Positions 23,001 to 61,319 of a stretch of 64,000 nt of DNA are shown here, one piece after another. The notes below the pieces were generated by a model, which made no database searches, was not told where the DNA came from, and worked only from the letters and a program-made list of their open reading frames with translations. Each line of letters opens with the position of its first letter. Within the stretch, counting starts at the first letter, position 1. Source of the stretch: Dromaius novaehollandiae (taxonomy: Eukaryota > Chordata > Aves > Casuariiformes > Dromaiidae); NCBI RefSeq assembly GCF_036370855.1, contig NC_088132.1:68486841-68550840 (forward strand), read 5' to 3'. A program made the position numbers and the translations under genes.

Positions 23001-24340
23001 TTAGCCCCTTTCCTCCAGAGCGCAATTAGCACCCTGCTGGAATCCCAAACAGGCCAAACCCTGTGCAAAGTAAGTGCAAGCTGGGTATGTAGCAAGTGTT
23101 CAAGAGCGTGACCCGCTTTATAGGTAAGTCTGGGAATGAGCACTATTGGTTTAAAGGAAGATATTTGCTGAAAGAAGAGGATAAACTTTTTAGATGAACA
23201 AGTGTTTCTCACTTGGGGAAAATGTTTCATGATAGGAGAAGTGGCTTCATCCAGTAAGAAATTTCTGCATGTATGTGAAATTTAGGCAGAACTGAGGTTC
23301 AGGAATACAGTCTTGTACAACATTTCTGTTCATGCTTAGCCCTGGGGAGAATACAAACTCCACTAGCATTTTATTTTTAAGTCCACCAAGCACCTGTAAT
23401 TTGTAGCTTTTCACACCTGGAACTGCCCCAGACTTAGCTGACTAACTAAATCTGATAGGTATTTGGAAACAAAACCATTCCTGATCTATATCCCCAAGAT
23501 CCCAACACGAAAGGAGTGTCCACCACAGGCCTCACTGGCATCTGCAAGGTCTGTCTGGCCTGTGAACTGTAACTAGATACCACCTCTCTGCAAGCACGTT
23601 AGAGGCTGACGTGGTGGAGCCCGTGTGACACGGCTGGATTCTGCCCCTGGGTGTCGCAGAGCAGCACCCTGGAGGCCGGACCTGTATTTGGAATAAAATG
23701 AAATAACGCGCACAAACACACTGAGCGAGGCTAGTGGCACCCTCCTAACACCTTGGCTCCCTAGTTGTGTGTTATCCTTTGGCACACCGAAATGCCTCAA
23801 AGTTCAGCCCAGCAAGGCTGGCAGCGGGGTTGGGCAGAGCCTGGCAACAACAGTAGCAATGTGACGGGAGAAAAGCGTGACCTCGCCTCACGTCTGGGGG
23901 CAATTCCGCTTCTCCTGCCTCCACGCTGCTTCCCCCCTTTTCCTGTGGATCTTCCACCAGCCATCATTAGGGCACAAACGGATCACCTCGGGTATTTTTA
24001 GAAAGTGCAAATAATGGTGGAGGCATGCTGCGAAATTTCCTTCCCGCAGCAACAGTGCTGCAAGCAGCAAAAGGCATCATGTGACTGAACAAGTATCCAT
24101 CTATTCTAGTAACATTTTTTCCATGCAGACGCAGCCTCCCAGCGCCCGGCAGACACCATGTGCTCACAGGCCGACCCCGAGCGTGCAGCGCTGCGCCTTA
24201 ACCACTCAAAGCCCGTGTCTTGGCTCAGTTCTGGTGTCTGTAATTCTCGGTCACAAGTCGCTAGGACAGAAATCTAAGGTGTTTTTCTGACTGTGTAAGA
24301 AAACAGTCCGCACGTAAATCAGCAAGTCTGAGGTCATGTC
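11001..24340. other. Intergenic region between RIMOC1 and OXCT1
   Basis: About 13.3 kb of AT-rich DNA between two divergently transcribed genes. I found no exon, tRNA, intact transposon or gene-like frame. It contains E-boxes at about 11379, a perfect GTCACGTGAC at 16487-16496 and TCACGTGA at 21526-21533. There is also an unusually open stretch at 16480-16870, a poly-T tract at about 17536-17546, TATA-type low complexity at 21724-21742, and a short imperfect repeat at about 21902-21953. From about 23.5 kb GC content rises towards the OXCT1 promoter. Confidence 0.75.
16487..16496. promoter_or_regulatory. GTCACGTGAC palindrome (CLEAR/USF-type)
   Basis: Perfect 10-bp palindrome in the middle of the RIMOC1-OXCT1 intergenic region, at the left end of a stretch lacking obvious repeats. 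Function is unknown. Confidence 0.5.
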
Positions 24341-24481
24341 GGAAGCCTTGGGAGACGGCTTCCCGGGGAGGCGTCCGTGGCGGCGCCCCTGGGTCGTCCG
24401 TGGAGATAATGGGGCGTCACGGGCAAAACGGGGCTGAGAAGTTTAAGACGGGGACGGCCGGCGGCGTTAACGCGCTCCGCG

Positions 24482-24521
24482 CTTGGCCTTGGCCTTGGCC
24501 TGGGCCTTGCCCTTGCCCCTT
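24482..24521 (+). repeat. Imperfect CTTGGC/CTTGCC hexamer array
   Basis: About six to seven imperfect hexamers, the first three CTTGGC and the later ones degenerating to CTTGCC, about 170-205 bp upstream of the OXCT1 ATG. Confidence 0.8.
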
Positions 24522-24687
24522 GCGCCAGGCTGGCGCGCAGGCCCGCCCCCGCCCCGCCTCGGGCGGCGCTGACGTCAGTGGCCGCCGCGGCCGAGCCCCC
24601 CACGCTCCCTCGGCCCACGTGACCGGCCGCCGCCCGCCCGCGCCCCTCGCCGCCGTCCCGGCCCGCTCCGCTCCGCTCCCCGCGAAG

Positions 24688-50154
<25,467 letters not shown>

Positions 50155-50599
50155 GTAGGGAACTGAAATGTACCAAGTCCCCTGTAGGCACCAACCCTTT
50201 GGTTTGTGTGGCATTCTGGGGACGGAGTTCCTGTCTTTGACTAACTGTGGTGGATTTCAGACTATGGACAATGGTCTCATCGTTCTTTGTTGATCGTGTT
50301 AGGAGTAGCCAAGTCAACGTGCTCGGTTTTAATGATTAGTTTACTAGCGTTCCTCCAATTATTGTTTCTCTGATCCCGGCCAGGCCTTTGTGCTCACTGT
50401 GATTAGCCTTTGGGAGGGAGACATGGGAACAGGCTTCAAATATGTAAAAGGATGTTAAAATAAAAGATTATGTGGATAAAAGATGAAACAGTAGGCTTAG
50501 GCTGTGTCTGAGAAGAATCACATAAGAAATTATGAAAAATGTCCTGATAATAAAGATAAATACATACCAGTATAGACTGGGCAGGTCATGGAGCTTTCA

Positions 50600-50720
50600 C
50601 AGTAGAGACCTTTAAAAGTAAGTTAGATAAATATCAGTCATGACATAGAGACATTTGGTCATGCTTCTGGTAAAGGGATGGACTATATGATCTAGAAGTT
50701 TCTTCCAGGCTTTCTCACTT
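50600..50720 (+). repeat. Possible old CR1/L2-type LINE 3'-end remnant
   Basis: 'gggatggactatatgatct' followed by 'agaagtttcttccagg' (about 50677-50711) resembles the conserved 3'-end text of old CR1/L2 LINEs (GGACTAGATGATCT..CTTCCA). Short and diverged; the boundaries are guesses. Confidence 0.4.
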
Positions 50721-52318
50721 CATTTTTTTTGTTTGGTCCTTTTTCCTTGCTGTCTAAAAATAAAATGTTTAAAAGCATGGAGCAGCCTACACTGGAAATA
50801 TATTGGTGACTGAAGAGTTGCTAAGGCAAAGTAATGTCTAAAAGATAGACTGCTCTTCTGGCTTTTTCTCACTCCATGGTAAGTTTTTATGAGCCTAATA
50901 AAAGCTAAATAAGATTTTACAATAAGATCAAGAGAAACTATTCTGGAACATGTTTAGTAAGTTCTAAATGGAAGAGGCTTGTGTTTCTTCAGATTTTTTT
51001 TGTAAAAACTTATCTGGAAAAGATGTTTGTTATATAAACGTCTCTGGATAATACATTTTGGAACTTGAGTTATTTCTTTGTGTTGCACAGAGCAACAATA
51101 CTGTATGGCAAACAATACGGTATGATTTCCCTTAGAATTTGTCACTTGAATTACAGTGACAATTCAGCAACAATATATGAATTTTCATAATTGATTTTCA
51201 AGAAGGGCTTAAAACATTTTTCTATTTAAAAATGAAATAAAGAATCCTTTATCATTTCTCTTCCTTCTATTCACTTGCCCTTCATACTTTGTTCATACTC
51301 TGGTGTTTAGAGAATTTAAGTAGATCAAAGCCTTCCACCTACATTCCATCTCATTTTCTCTTTCTACTGTTCTTTCCACATATGATGGGGTAGAATTTTC
51401 TTGTCAGTGAACAGTAATTATGTGACATCCTTCTTGCTATAATTCCACTTAAGAGTATTTAGTTGCTCTGCCATGAACGGTGTCCACCTCGAGTTTGTTG
51501 CATTTTCAATACCATTTAAAACCTGATATGCTTTTTGCAGAATAGCACACTAAAATTATTTTTCCACTGTAGTTTTTATGGACAAATTAATGGGCAGAGA
51601 AGCATAACTAGAGAGTTAGGGAAAACAGCTATTTCAGACTAAATGCAGCGCCTTGTTAGCTGAACTTTTAAATGTCTTGCTTCCAGAGTGGAATCCAGAG
51701 TGTTGTGCTAGGATTTAAGAGCTTGGATCTGAGGCATTGGAAAGAGATATCTCGATATGGCATCTAGAACATCCTGAGCACTGAGTGTAGTCAGCCTGCA
51801 GATGTCTAGAGCTAATCACCAGGGAACTGAGGAGGCTGAAGGGAGTTTCATCCCTGTTTACCAATTGTGTCTGATGCTGCTGCTTCCTTCTTAGGATTTA
51901 TTATTCCACCAGTCTTTCCCCAGATTTCTTTCAGTTTCTGATCATTGATTAAAAATATGGAATGGCATTGAGCATGGTGAGATCCCTGCCAAGAAGAATA
52001 TAAAATACTGGGAATTCAGTCTCAGGATATCTGTTAATCTAGTGAAAGTGGGAAGTGCACTGGGAATTGATTGCTTTTGTTAACCTGCCCTTTTAATATA
52101 TCCTATGGAGCTGTGAAATATGCAGACAAAACTGTGCTTGCACAGTAGAAAGCACATTTTTTTCTTTAATATTTTAAACCTGCTGTTCCCTAGTTAAGGT
52201 CAGTGTGGCAATTTATACTGTTTTAGGTGAAATATGGATAGACACTTAATTTTTGTAAGAATTCAGAGGTGAAAGGAATTGGCAGCATTGAGGAATGTGG
52301 AGGATAAGAGCAAAGAGA

Positions 52319-52345
52319 CCCCCCCCCCCCCAAAAAAAAAAAAAA
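52319..52345. repeat. C13-A14 homopolymer junction
   Basis: Thirteen C followed directly by fourteen A. A likely site of length variation and of sequencing error. Confidence 0.9.
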
Positions 52346-53245
52346 CCCAAACCCAATAGCTATTGCTTGCCTAAAAATTTTACTGTGTTGTGAGGAATGA
52401 TACTGTCTGTGCATAGAGAGGCTTCCGAAGGAGGGGGAAATAAAGTTGTTCTGTTACCGGTTATGTCTGTGGCACATGGTTGAAGGCTATGGGTTTTAGA
52501 ATTCCCTTAGAGCAAGCTTCAGATTAAAGTATCTGACCCTAAGCATTGTTTATTTTAACTAATAAAATGGTCAGAGGTATCTGTAGTGAACCAAATGCAG
52601 TAGTCTTTTTGACATTAGAAATGTATCAAATGTAAACTTCTGCTAAGGAAATACAAGAGGCTTATAAACTGTACAGATATTTGGGACTGTTTGGTTTGTT
52701 TTTGTTTTTCTAAGTGATAGGAAGTAGAACCTGATAACATGCATGATAATAAGGATGTTTGCACTTTTCTGTGCAAAGTGAGGCACTTTCTGTAGAGGTC
52801 TGATGATGCTGTGTCTACAGGAATTTCTACTTTAAATTTAAAGATAACCAGTTCTGAAGGTCAAAAAGAAGTTTTAAGTGAAAGGTATGATTCATGTTAT
52901 TTGTAAGGTAACGGTTGCAGGGAAAACTGTTAAATAATCCAGCAAGATTAGTTACTTCGGCTTTGTCTGTATGTGAAAACCAAGTGATACAAGAGTTAAG
53001 CTGTTTTTTAGTTCTTCTACAGTGTTGCATTCCAAAAAGATACCGTATTTGGTATATTCACATCTCACTTCATCTCACATAAGCACTTGCAGTTGCAGCT
53101 ATAGCTGTGCGTGTGGACCTGGGCCCTGCTGTGCACGTTCTGCCTGAGTCCTTCAGGTCTTTCAGAGCTACAAACACTTCCCTGCTCCTCTGGCATAGGT
53201 ACTCCTATTGCAAGGACAGGGAACTTGGGAAATCAGTCAATCTTT

Positions 53246-53280
53246 AAAAAAAAAAAAAAGAAAAAGAAAGAAAGAAAAGG
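53246..53280 (+). repeat. A-rich / AAAG purine tract
   Basis: A run of about 14 A followed by AAAAG and AAAG units; a simple polypurine microsatellite. Confidence 0.9.
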
Positions 53281-54157
53281 GCAATCACAAGTTATATACA
53301 AACCCCGAGCATTTGTCCAGGGGCAGAGAAAGGACTTGGCATGTGAAAAAATATGAAGGTTTGTGTGGTCTTATATATGTAGCAGCATTTCAAATGCTCT
53401 CTGCTGTATGAGGGACTTGTCTGCTGAATTCACCAGGCAGCACTGCTGTTAGGCCTCTTAACAGGCCCATACCCCATGTTATGAATTGTGTAATAGGAAA
53501 TGAAATGGTGTTTCAGGAAGGCCTTTTGGATGTGTGGTCTGGAGTGCCGGGGAAGGGCTGTGATACAAGGCTGCTTCCAGAGAAGTGTGTCTTGCTGCAG
53601 AAGCTCCTGTAAGCAGTGTCCCACTGGGAGGGACAGCTTTGGCTGTGACGCTTCTTTTTTGGAGACTATCAAGGCAAGCTGAAGCCACAGGAAAAAACAT
53701 GGTGTGATTGTGCCAGGTGTGAGTGTCATGACAACACAGGAGAGGTGAAGGGTGATTTAGTCTCAGGCTGTCATTCTTTGCCCGGGAGAGTACATAAACA
53801 TCCATAATGGCCATAAACATCCCTAAGCTGCTGTGTGTTCCCCGCCACTGTTATTCTTTGCTGAGAGACCTACAGAATACTTGTCCCTGGTGAGGTGGTT
53901 TGAGATCTCAGCCACTGCCATGATATAAATGTTTGGTAGTGGTAATAGTCAATATGTTTAAAAATATTTATAGACAGGCTGTTTGGATATCCAGTTTGAA
54001 TAATTTTTTTGTTCAGATTGCAGGAGGATGGCTAAATATATTTCCCTGTGTAAACAGCATTTCCACCTCAAATAATATCAGGGGAGGAAAAAGAAGAGTG
54101 TACTTTCTCATAAAAATGCATTAAATAAAAATCATTAAACCCTGCGTTTTATCTCTG

Positions 54158-54170
54158 GTTGCCTAGTAAC
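54158..54170 (+). promoter_or_regulatory. RFX X-box-like site
   Basis: GTTGCCTAGTAAC fits the GTNRCC..RGYAAC X-box with a one-base spacer. A CACGTCA half-CRE follows from 54180. It lies in OXCT1 intron 7. Confidence 0.5.
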
Positions 54171-54574
54171 AACACAGCCACGTCAGTGAGCGCCATTATC
54201 TCAGGTACAACGAACTGTGCTGCACTGAGGGACAGAAGCAGACTGAAATAAGTCATTTGTATCCTACTATCTGCGCTAAATCATGGCATTGTGTTTTACT
54301 GAAAAATGAACTTTTCTTGTGCCTGATCCTCCAAACCTTTTAACACCAACATAACTTTCCTCAGATGCATAGTTGTATTCCAAGAAATTTTTCAGTGTTT
54401 TTGCACAGTGGTGGTTTACTGTAAAAAGCCTATAAGCTGTGTTTGAAGGTGGAATAAGAATTTAAGCCTCTTTTTCCTTACCTGAATGCCCCAGCCATGG
54501 AACTTGAAATTGTACCCTGGTACAGGAAAGAAATCTGAAATTGGGATGGGCACTGACTTTGCATTAGGATGGTT

Positions 54575-54690
54575 TTCTAGGGGACCCCGGATCAGGATTT
54601 GAGGCCCCGGAGGACAGGAAACCCATGTCTTTTTGCTTCAGTGCAAGTGCTTGAACCACTGAGCTGTAGTACAGCTAGAGCCTTTCTCGA
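54575..54690 (-). repeat. Ancient tRNA-like interspersed repeat remnant
   Basis: On the minus strand, CAGCTCAGTGGTTCAAGC (A-box-like) is followed about 30 bases later by GACATGGGTTTCC (B-box-like). This is the layout of a tRNA-derived SINE or tRNA pseudogene. It shows no foldable tRNA acceptor stem and is too degraded to be a tRNA gene. Confidence 0.4.
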
Positions 54691-55798
54691 TATTGCTGTC
54701 CAGGCGCTCAGTGAGGATGGTGTGTGTGCTCAGGGATGGCAGCTGAGAGGGTATCCGAGCGGATTTCAGTGGGGGAATGTTTTGTTTGAGAAACCCATTT
54801 GGTATAGGATGGGCCCTGAGCTGCTTAGTCCAGCCACGTAATCAGAAGTTTTTGGCACAAGTGACAATAGAATTTGAGTTGCCATAGCAATTTACCAGTG
54901 TAAGTATGGAAAACTGCATCTTCAGTACCTAGGGGTTAGTCAGGGACTTTGACTGCATGATTGGGTTTTACATGCCTAAGTTCTGGCTAAATCCTGCATC
55001 AGACATGTTGGTCTGTCTGGATTTAGATAAACTTAAAATTAATAAAGTGAACCTAATTGTAGGGTATAGACATTCATTATAATCTCTCCTTCCAGACAAA
55101 CCTGAGGTGAAAGTCATTAGAAGGAACACTTGAGGGAGAGTAACGATGAAATACAAGTTCATGATGCTTAGAAAACATAGAAGGGAGAACAGCAAAATAT
55201 CAGGAATGACTCTTAGGAACACTGACCTCGTGAGCTTGTAGATTTGGTAGATGAAGCCTTCTGGAAGGTAAGAAGAAAAGTTAAGGAAAGACCTCGTTAA
55301 AGGCTTGAGAGTAAACTTTCGCACCAAGGAAAGAGCATTGGAGGAGCAGCAGGAGATAAATTTAACTTCAACATAGTCGTCACTATCATCTCAAACACGG
55401 AAACAAAAAGTTATGGAAAGTGACACCAAAGTTCGACTTCTGAGGATGAGCATTAAAAAAAAAAAGCCTAAGCACGTAGAGGCAAATTCAGAAAACTCAA
55501 ATCCAGTATGAAATAAAAAAGACACAAAGGTAACAAGAAATTGTTATGAAAGTACATACATAGTGAGCTGGAAGACCAAGGACACTGGGACACTGATATT
55601 TCACTGCTCGATGAAGGGAGGGAAAATTACCAATGCAGAGTACAAAGAAGGCTGAAGCGTTTAATGTCTTTGCTGCTTCAGTCTTCAGTTGTGTTACAAA
55701 GCAGTTTGGTGGCTATTATGGTGCCCATCATAGAAGGTTCAGGAACAAGTCTGAGAAGGATCAGAGTTGAAATCCAGGGACTACTTGCACCTTTTTTT

Positions 55799-55813
55799 GG
55801 GGGGGGGGGGGGG
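55799..55813. repeat. G15 homopolymer
   Basis: Fifteen consecutive G, preceded by seven T. Could form G-quadruplex structures and is a likely sequencing-error site. Confidence 0.9.
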
Positions 55814-57956
55814 ACTCCTTGAACTGTTTGCACACCATTGCCACAGTAATTTTAGTTTGCCGTCTGCCCCCAGAAGTCCACACCTAGACTTCAGTGCTCT
55901 TTTATTGCTTTTATTTCCCTTAATTTGATTCCCATATTTGAATTCCCATATTTGATTCCTTATTTGCATACGCATGTGTTAATGAAAAGGTGAGACAGAA
56001 CAACAACAACAAAACATTTTTACAGGCATTATGCAGACCATCTCCTGAGGATTTGAAAAGCACCCGATTAGACTGGGCTAGAAGGGAATTTATAAGGTAG
56101 TTCTTTCTACATTTAGTTAATATGCTTCTGATTTTCGGGAGAAGAAATTCTTTAATAGTCAAAGTGAACTATAGGTTTTTTTACTGTTGATTTTCATTAT
56201 ATATAACCTTTAATTATGTGGGTTCAGATTTGGCACTTCGTTGCTGAAGTAGTGAATGTTATGTTAAGTGGTTAAAATTAACAGCAGATCAAAATGTTGC
56301 TGGTTACTGACTTCAGACAGTTTTGCTTGCACACAGCATTGTGCTGAAAGAGCTGTATTTGTCTATTTTGTATTTGTATTTGCCATTTCAGTATTCAGCT
56401 TCAGAAGTTCATTGCAGATATGGTGAATATAATTTTCAATGACAAAAGTCCTTGAATCCTTGACATGTGTTAAGAGCAAATATGACACTCAAAATAATAT
56501 GCTAAAGGAAGTTTATGGTTGATCGGTACATATTACATATTACCAGGCAGACAATGTCCTGTGAAAACTGATGGATAGCTTCCGCTTGCTCATAAAGCTA
56601 CATTCTTTTTTTTTTAAGTAATAAATTGGTAGAAAGCACAGTATGTTGGGCATTTGAGGTGTATTTCATTAACAGTACTCATGTCCCATGTCATGAGAAT
56701 TTGAAAATGGATAGGATTTTAAAATATTCTAGATTGAACTTTCTGTTGCATGTACTGCAATGAGTTCATGATGGTTCTTATGCCTTTCTTTTTGTAAGAT
56801 GCATTAGTCAGAGATTTATCGGTTTTTGCATTTTAAATCACATTTCACATGATTATATCATTGAAAAATTGATGCAGAGATAGTTTCAGGCATAATTCAA
56901 GGAATTTATATGCATATATATACATACATATTATATATTTCTACTTTGTTTAAATGCTTTGCCTTTGTCTTAAAACAATAATCTGTTTTCCATTTCCAGT
57001 TATAAGTAACTTTTGTAGTTTCTAATGGAATTTATGAGTACAAAATGAGAAAGGTTTGACATTAAAACTCAAAGTCTTACAAAAAGTTAGTCCACAGTAT
57101 GAGTGACTGCCTACTGATGTGGAGAACAAATGCATTTTTTCAGATGGCCAAAATACTGAGATTTGAAAAGTTGCAGCCTTGTAACTATTACTACTATGAG
57201 AATTTCGGAATAGTCATTCCAATTAGCAGCTCAGATTTTAATCTTCTGTTGCAGCATCTTTCTGTGCAAATGCTTTAAAACAGAATTATTCAGTGAAGAA
57301 ACTGAGGATCTAAAGAGGACTAAAGGATTAAGATATCAAGGCTGTCTTGACTTAATATAACACTGGTTTTTCTTTTCATGTGTGAGAAGCCAGAGAAAGT
57401 GATACCTATTTTAAACAAGAGATTGTTTTAAGGTTTATGAAGATATTTTTTTGATTATAGAAAAGTGGAGACATTTCCCCATTTTGTCAACCTTTGCAAT
57501 AAGTCAAAGGTATTATATCAGGGTTTTTTTCCATGTTGAAAGAAGCAGGGACAAGCAAAGAGCAGAGTTGGGACAGATATTCCTGATAAAAATGGGGACT
57601 ATAGGTAGCTGATTTACTGTGTAAGCTAAAGCCCTCCTGGCTCTCCTGATAAAGCTGTAGGTGCTGAATTATTTCTCTGGCTTACTTGTGCATATGGATT
57701 TTGAATTTTGACAGGGATATTTGGTTAACATGGGTTCTAAACATAACAACCGGCAATTTGAAACTTGACTATCTATCCCTAAGACTTTTAAAGTGCTGAA
57801 TTTCTCAGACACTCGAAGCATCAAGAGCTGCAAATGAAGGCACAAGCACATCTAGCAATTAGTTCTTTAAGTAAACTAAATCTCTTTTTAAAAATAGTTT
57901 CAGGTACTAATTTTTCCCCCAGTACTTTCAGAATAGACACATGCATTTTTATGCCT

Positions 57957-57973
57957 TTTTTTTTTTTTTTTTA
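57957..57973. repeat. Poly-T tract
   Basis: About 17 consecutive T in OXCT1 intron 7. Confidence 0.85.
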
Positions 57974-60675
57974 ACCTGTTTGAAATCCAGACTGGTGGAA
58001 GATATACTGATGTGTCCCATGGTTCACCTTGCTTTTTTTAAGTGAATTAAAGTATTTTGCACCTTCTTTTGCCATAGCTTTGTTCTGTTGTTCTTTTGCA
58101 GAGTGGTATCTTATGAGGAGTCTTGTAACTGGAGAAAAGATGGCACTGTGCTTCCTTCTGTAACATTTTGGGATGAGGCTAGCTAGGAAACAGACTTCCT
58201 AGCTTGGACAACAGCACATTCTTGGTGCTGTAATATTTCATCACCTCCCGTAGGCATTTAGAAGGGGTTAGGTGTTTTTTTGTTTGTTTGTTTTTGCCAC
58301 TGATAATTAGAAAAGATACCCTCCCCTTCCCAAGTGGCCTGTCCCTTGATTCTCTTGAGCTGTCTGTGTATGTATTCAGTTTATTCTGGCATTCATGCAC
58401 TGAGAGAAGTAAAAAGTAAAGCTATTTTTACATGTTTTTGTCTTGTATTTGAAAAAGATGTGACTGAAGATGTAGGGTGCTTCACTGATTCAAAATTAGA
58501 ACTAATTGTGATTTTAAGACACTCCAGATCTAAGGCAGTAAATCTAGCTATGGTGCAAGTAGAAATGATCTGCTGCTTCTGATGAATTATGGCAGGTTCC
58601 ATCAGGGTTGAATACACAGTAATCAAATTTGTCTGATTTAGTCATCTGCCAAGAAATTTATGAGAAAGAGGAGAACCACATGAGTTATAAGAAGTTGGCC
58701 ACCCAACCACACACTTCAAGGGAGCATCTAGACTTTCAGATGCAAGAAGAACAAAAATTGCTAAATGAATGTAAAGGTTTCTGTGAGAGCTAATTTTTCT
58801 TTTTCAGTAATTTGGACAAATCAGAGACAGCAAAAATACCTATGATTAACGTATTTCTGTTTTTTAGGGGGGCTGGGGAAGGGAACGGTTGTATAGGGGT
58901 TATATTTGGCAGTTGAAAACCAATCAGTATGAGCTTGGTGTGCTTCAGCTATTATTCCCCCAATTAACAAATACACAGATAGAATAGAAAGCTTGGTGCG
59001 ATTGGGAGATTAGAAATCATACTTGTTATGACTTTGAATATCAGATTTGCTAAAGACAATTCTTCACAGTTTTTGGAAGCAAATAAATTAGAATTTTCTC
59101 ATTAGGTTCTGATAAACGAAATTTTTTTCTTCGGTGAAAGTCTGATTTAATACATTCATCTCAGTCTCAGCTTCAAAGAATATATTTGGTTCTGTGAAGC
59201 ACTTTATTCTTGTTATTTATTCCCATGCATCTGGTGGTGTCTTTCCAAGCCGTGTTCAGGAAGGATAAGGTGCAGGTGTAAGAAAAGTTTTATTTTTCTT
59301 AATATTTGTTACTTACAATTTGTTGTTACCCAAATTCCTGTGATTTCTGAGCAAGTTATTGACACTGTTTAAACCTCACAACATAATACTACTGTCACTT
59401 CATTTTTTTTCTTCCAGTTTTTTCTTTGAAAAATATTTTGACTGCCTTCTTCCTGAAGTTTTATTGATATTGAATATTTGGGGTTTTTGGATACCTGCTA
59501 TAGTTTTGAAGGTGAGATGCAACACAGTGCTCTCTTGTTGAGGAAAAAACAAAATAGTAGCATGCACTTTTTTTGGAAATCTTTATAAACTATTACTGTT
59601 TTTAATGAATATGTGGAATAAGGGGGACAACTAACACGTGCAGGTACCTAGGGTGCCATTTTGAGGTGATGTGTCTTTTTGTTTTCTTTAGTAAATTACC
59701 TGGGAGTTTGCTTTCTCTTCCTGGAGAGAACCGGCAACTTCATTTGTTACTAAATAGCTGCTGCTACATTGGTTCACTCTGATTACCTTACTGTGTATCT
59801 TGTGTTCAGCACAATCTGGGCTGATTCTTAGGTGTATTCCTTGAACTTCAGAGAGGTTAAGTTGGACTTGTATATCCTGAAAGATGCAAATAAATCTTTC
59901 AGATTTCTTTAAAATTTTCCACCTCTTCCATCAGCAATTAATTTTTTTAAAATCACTTCTGAAAGTAAAACTTAAATTTGTCTCTTGACCTTTGAGTTAT
60001 ATTCCTTTGAATCTGTAGGAGATGGGAGATCTCTTTCAGTCTCTCTTCATTTGTCATTTTTCTGATATGAGTAAGAAAATACAAGTCTTTTGTTGAGATT
60101 AAAGCTATTTGTTTAGGTTTCTGTTCTTTCTGATAATTTATGAATAATTTGAATTAAAAGGACAGTTACTTATTTTTACCTTCTAATCAGTTCAAAGATT
60201 TTCAGTCTAACATAATTTGCAAATAAGTAAGGAAGTACTGGAATAATTTACTTCAGGCAATGTAACTTTCGTTCGCAAAAATGTTAAATTATATCATTTT
60301 GATAGTTGATATTGTGAGCAGCTATTCTATTTGAAAGCGGAAAGATTAGGGATATGGCCTGTTTTCTTATTTGGCATATGTACCTAGTACAGATTAAGTA
60401 GGTTCTTTTGCCCTTAGTTAGCCATTAACGAATAAAGAATCTTTTCATGGATTGTGGGATTTTTATTTGTTTTTCCTCTGGCTCCTATCCTATTACATTG
60501 ATTATTTTCAAAATAATTATGTAATGTAAGCTAAAAATTTATTTTCCAAAAATGCATTTTCTAGAGCTGTAACTATTGAGTGTAGATGGTTATGTTTCAT
60601 TTTGTGTTAAGTACTGAACACAAATTGCGTGATTTCTAATTAAGACGTGATAACATAATTACGTTCCAGTTTCTG

Positions 60676-61319
60676 TTGTACTGCCAGCATCTAGTTGAGT
60701 CCAGTAAAATTCAGTATTGAACACTGTGAAATCACCTCATTTTATCTGGGCAGTGCAAGCTGCAAAATCTAATTGATTACAACCAGAGTGGGTTCATTGA
60801 TGGCTTGCATCCAAACAACAAGATTTTAAGAAGGATTAAGAAAGTGATCACTTCCTGAAGTGATTCCTAAAGATTATTTTGAGAATGTTGTATTCTTGGG
60901 ATTATTCCTTTGAGGAATTTCAGTATCTTCTGACTTTGAACATGACCTTGAAAGTTAAGAATATTGTATATGCTGGTTATGCTGAAATTTGACTAACTTG
61001 TACTGCCAGCATCTAGTTGAGTCCAGTAAAATTCAGTATTGAACACTGTGAAATCACCTCATTTTATCTGGGCAGTGCAAGCTGCAAAATCTAATTGATT
61101 ACAACCAGAGTGGGTTCATTGATGGCTTGCATCCAAACAACAAGATTTTAAGAAGGATTAAGGAAGTGATCACTTCCTGAAGTGATTCCTAAAGATTATT
61201 TTGAGAATGTTGTATTCTTGGGATTATTCCTTTGAGGAATTTCAGTATCTTCTGACTTTGAACATGACCTTGAAAGTTAAGAATATTGTATATGCTGGTT
61301 ATGCTGAAATTTGACTAAC
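60676..61319 (+). repeat. 322-bp tandem duplication (two copies)
   Basis: Copy 1 is 60676-60997 and copy 2 is 60998-61319. They differ at a single base (A at 60841, G at 61163). TTGTA begins each copy and recurs just after copy 2 (61320-61324), so the junctions share 5 bp of microhomology. No transposon features are seen in the unit. Confidence 0.97.

Noticed and set aside
53430-53820. Overlapping minus-strand frames of about 100 codons in OXCT1 intron 7
   Set aside because: No homology and no plausible splice or promoter context; within chance for intron DNA.
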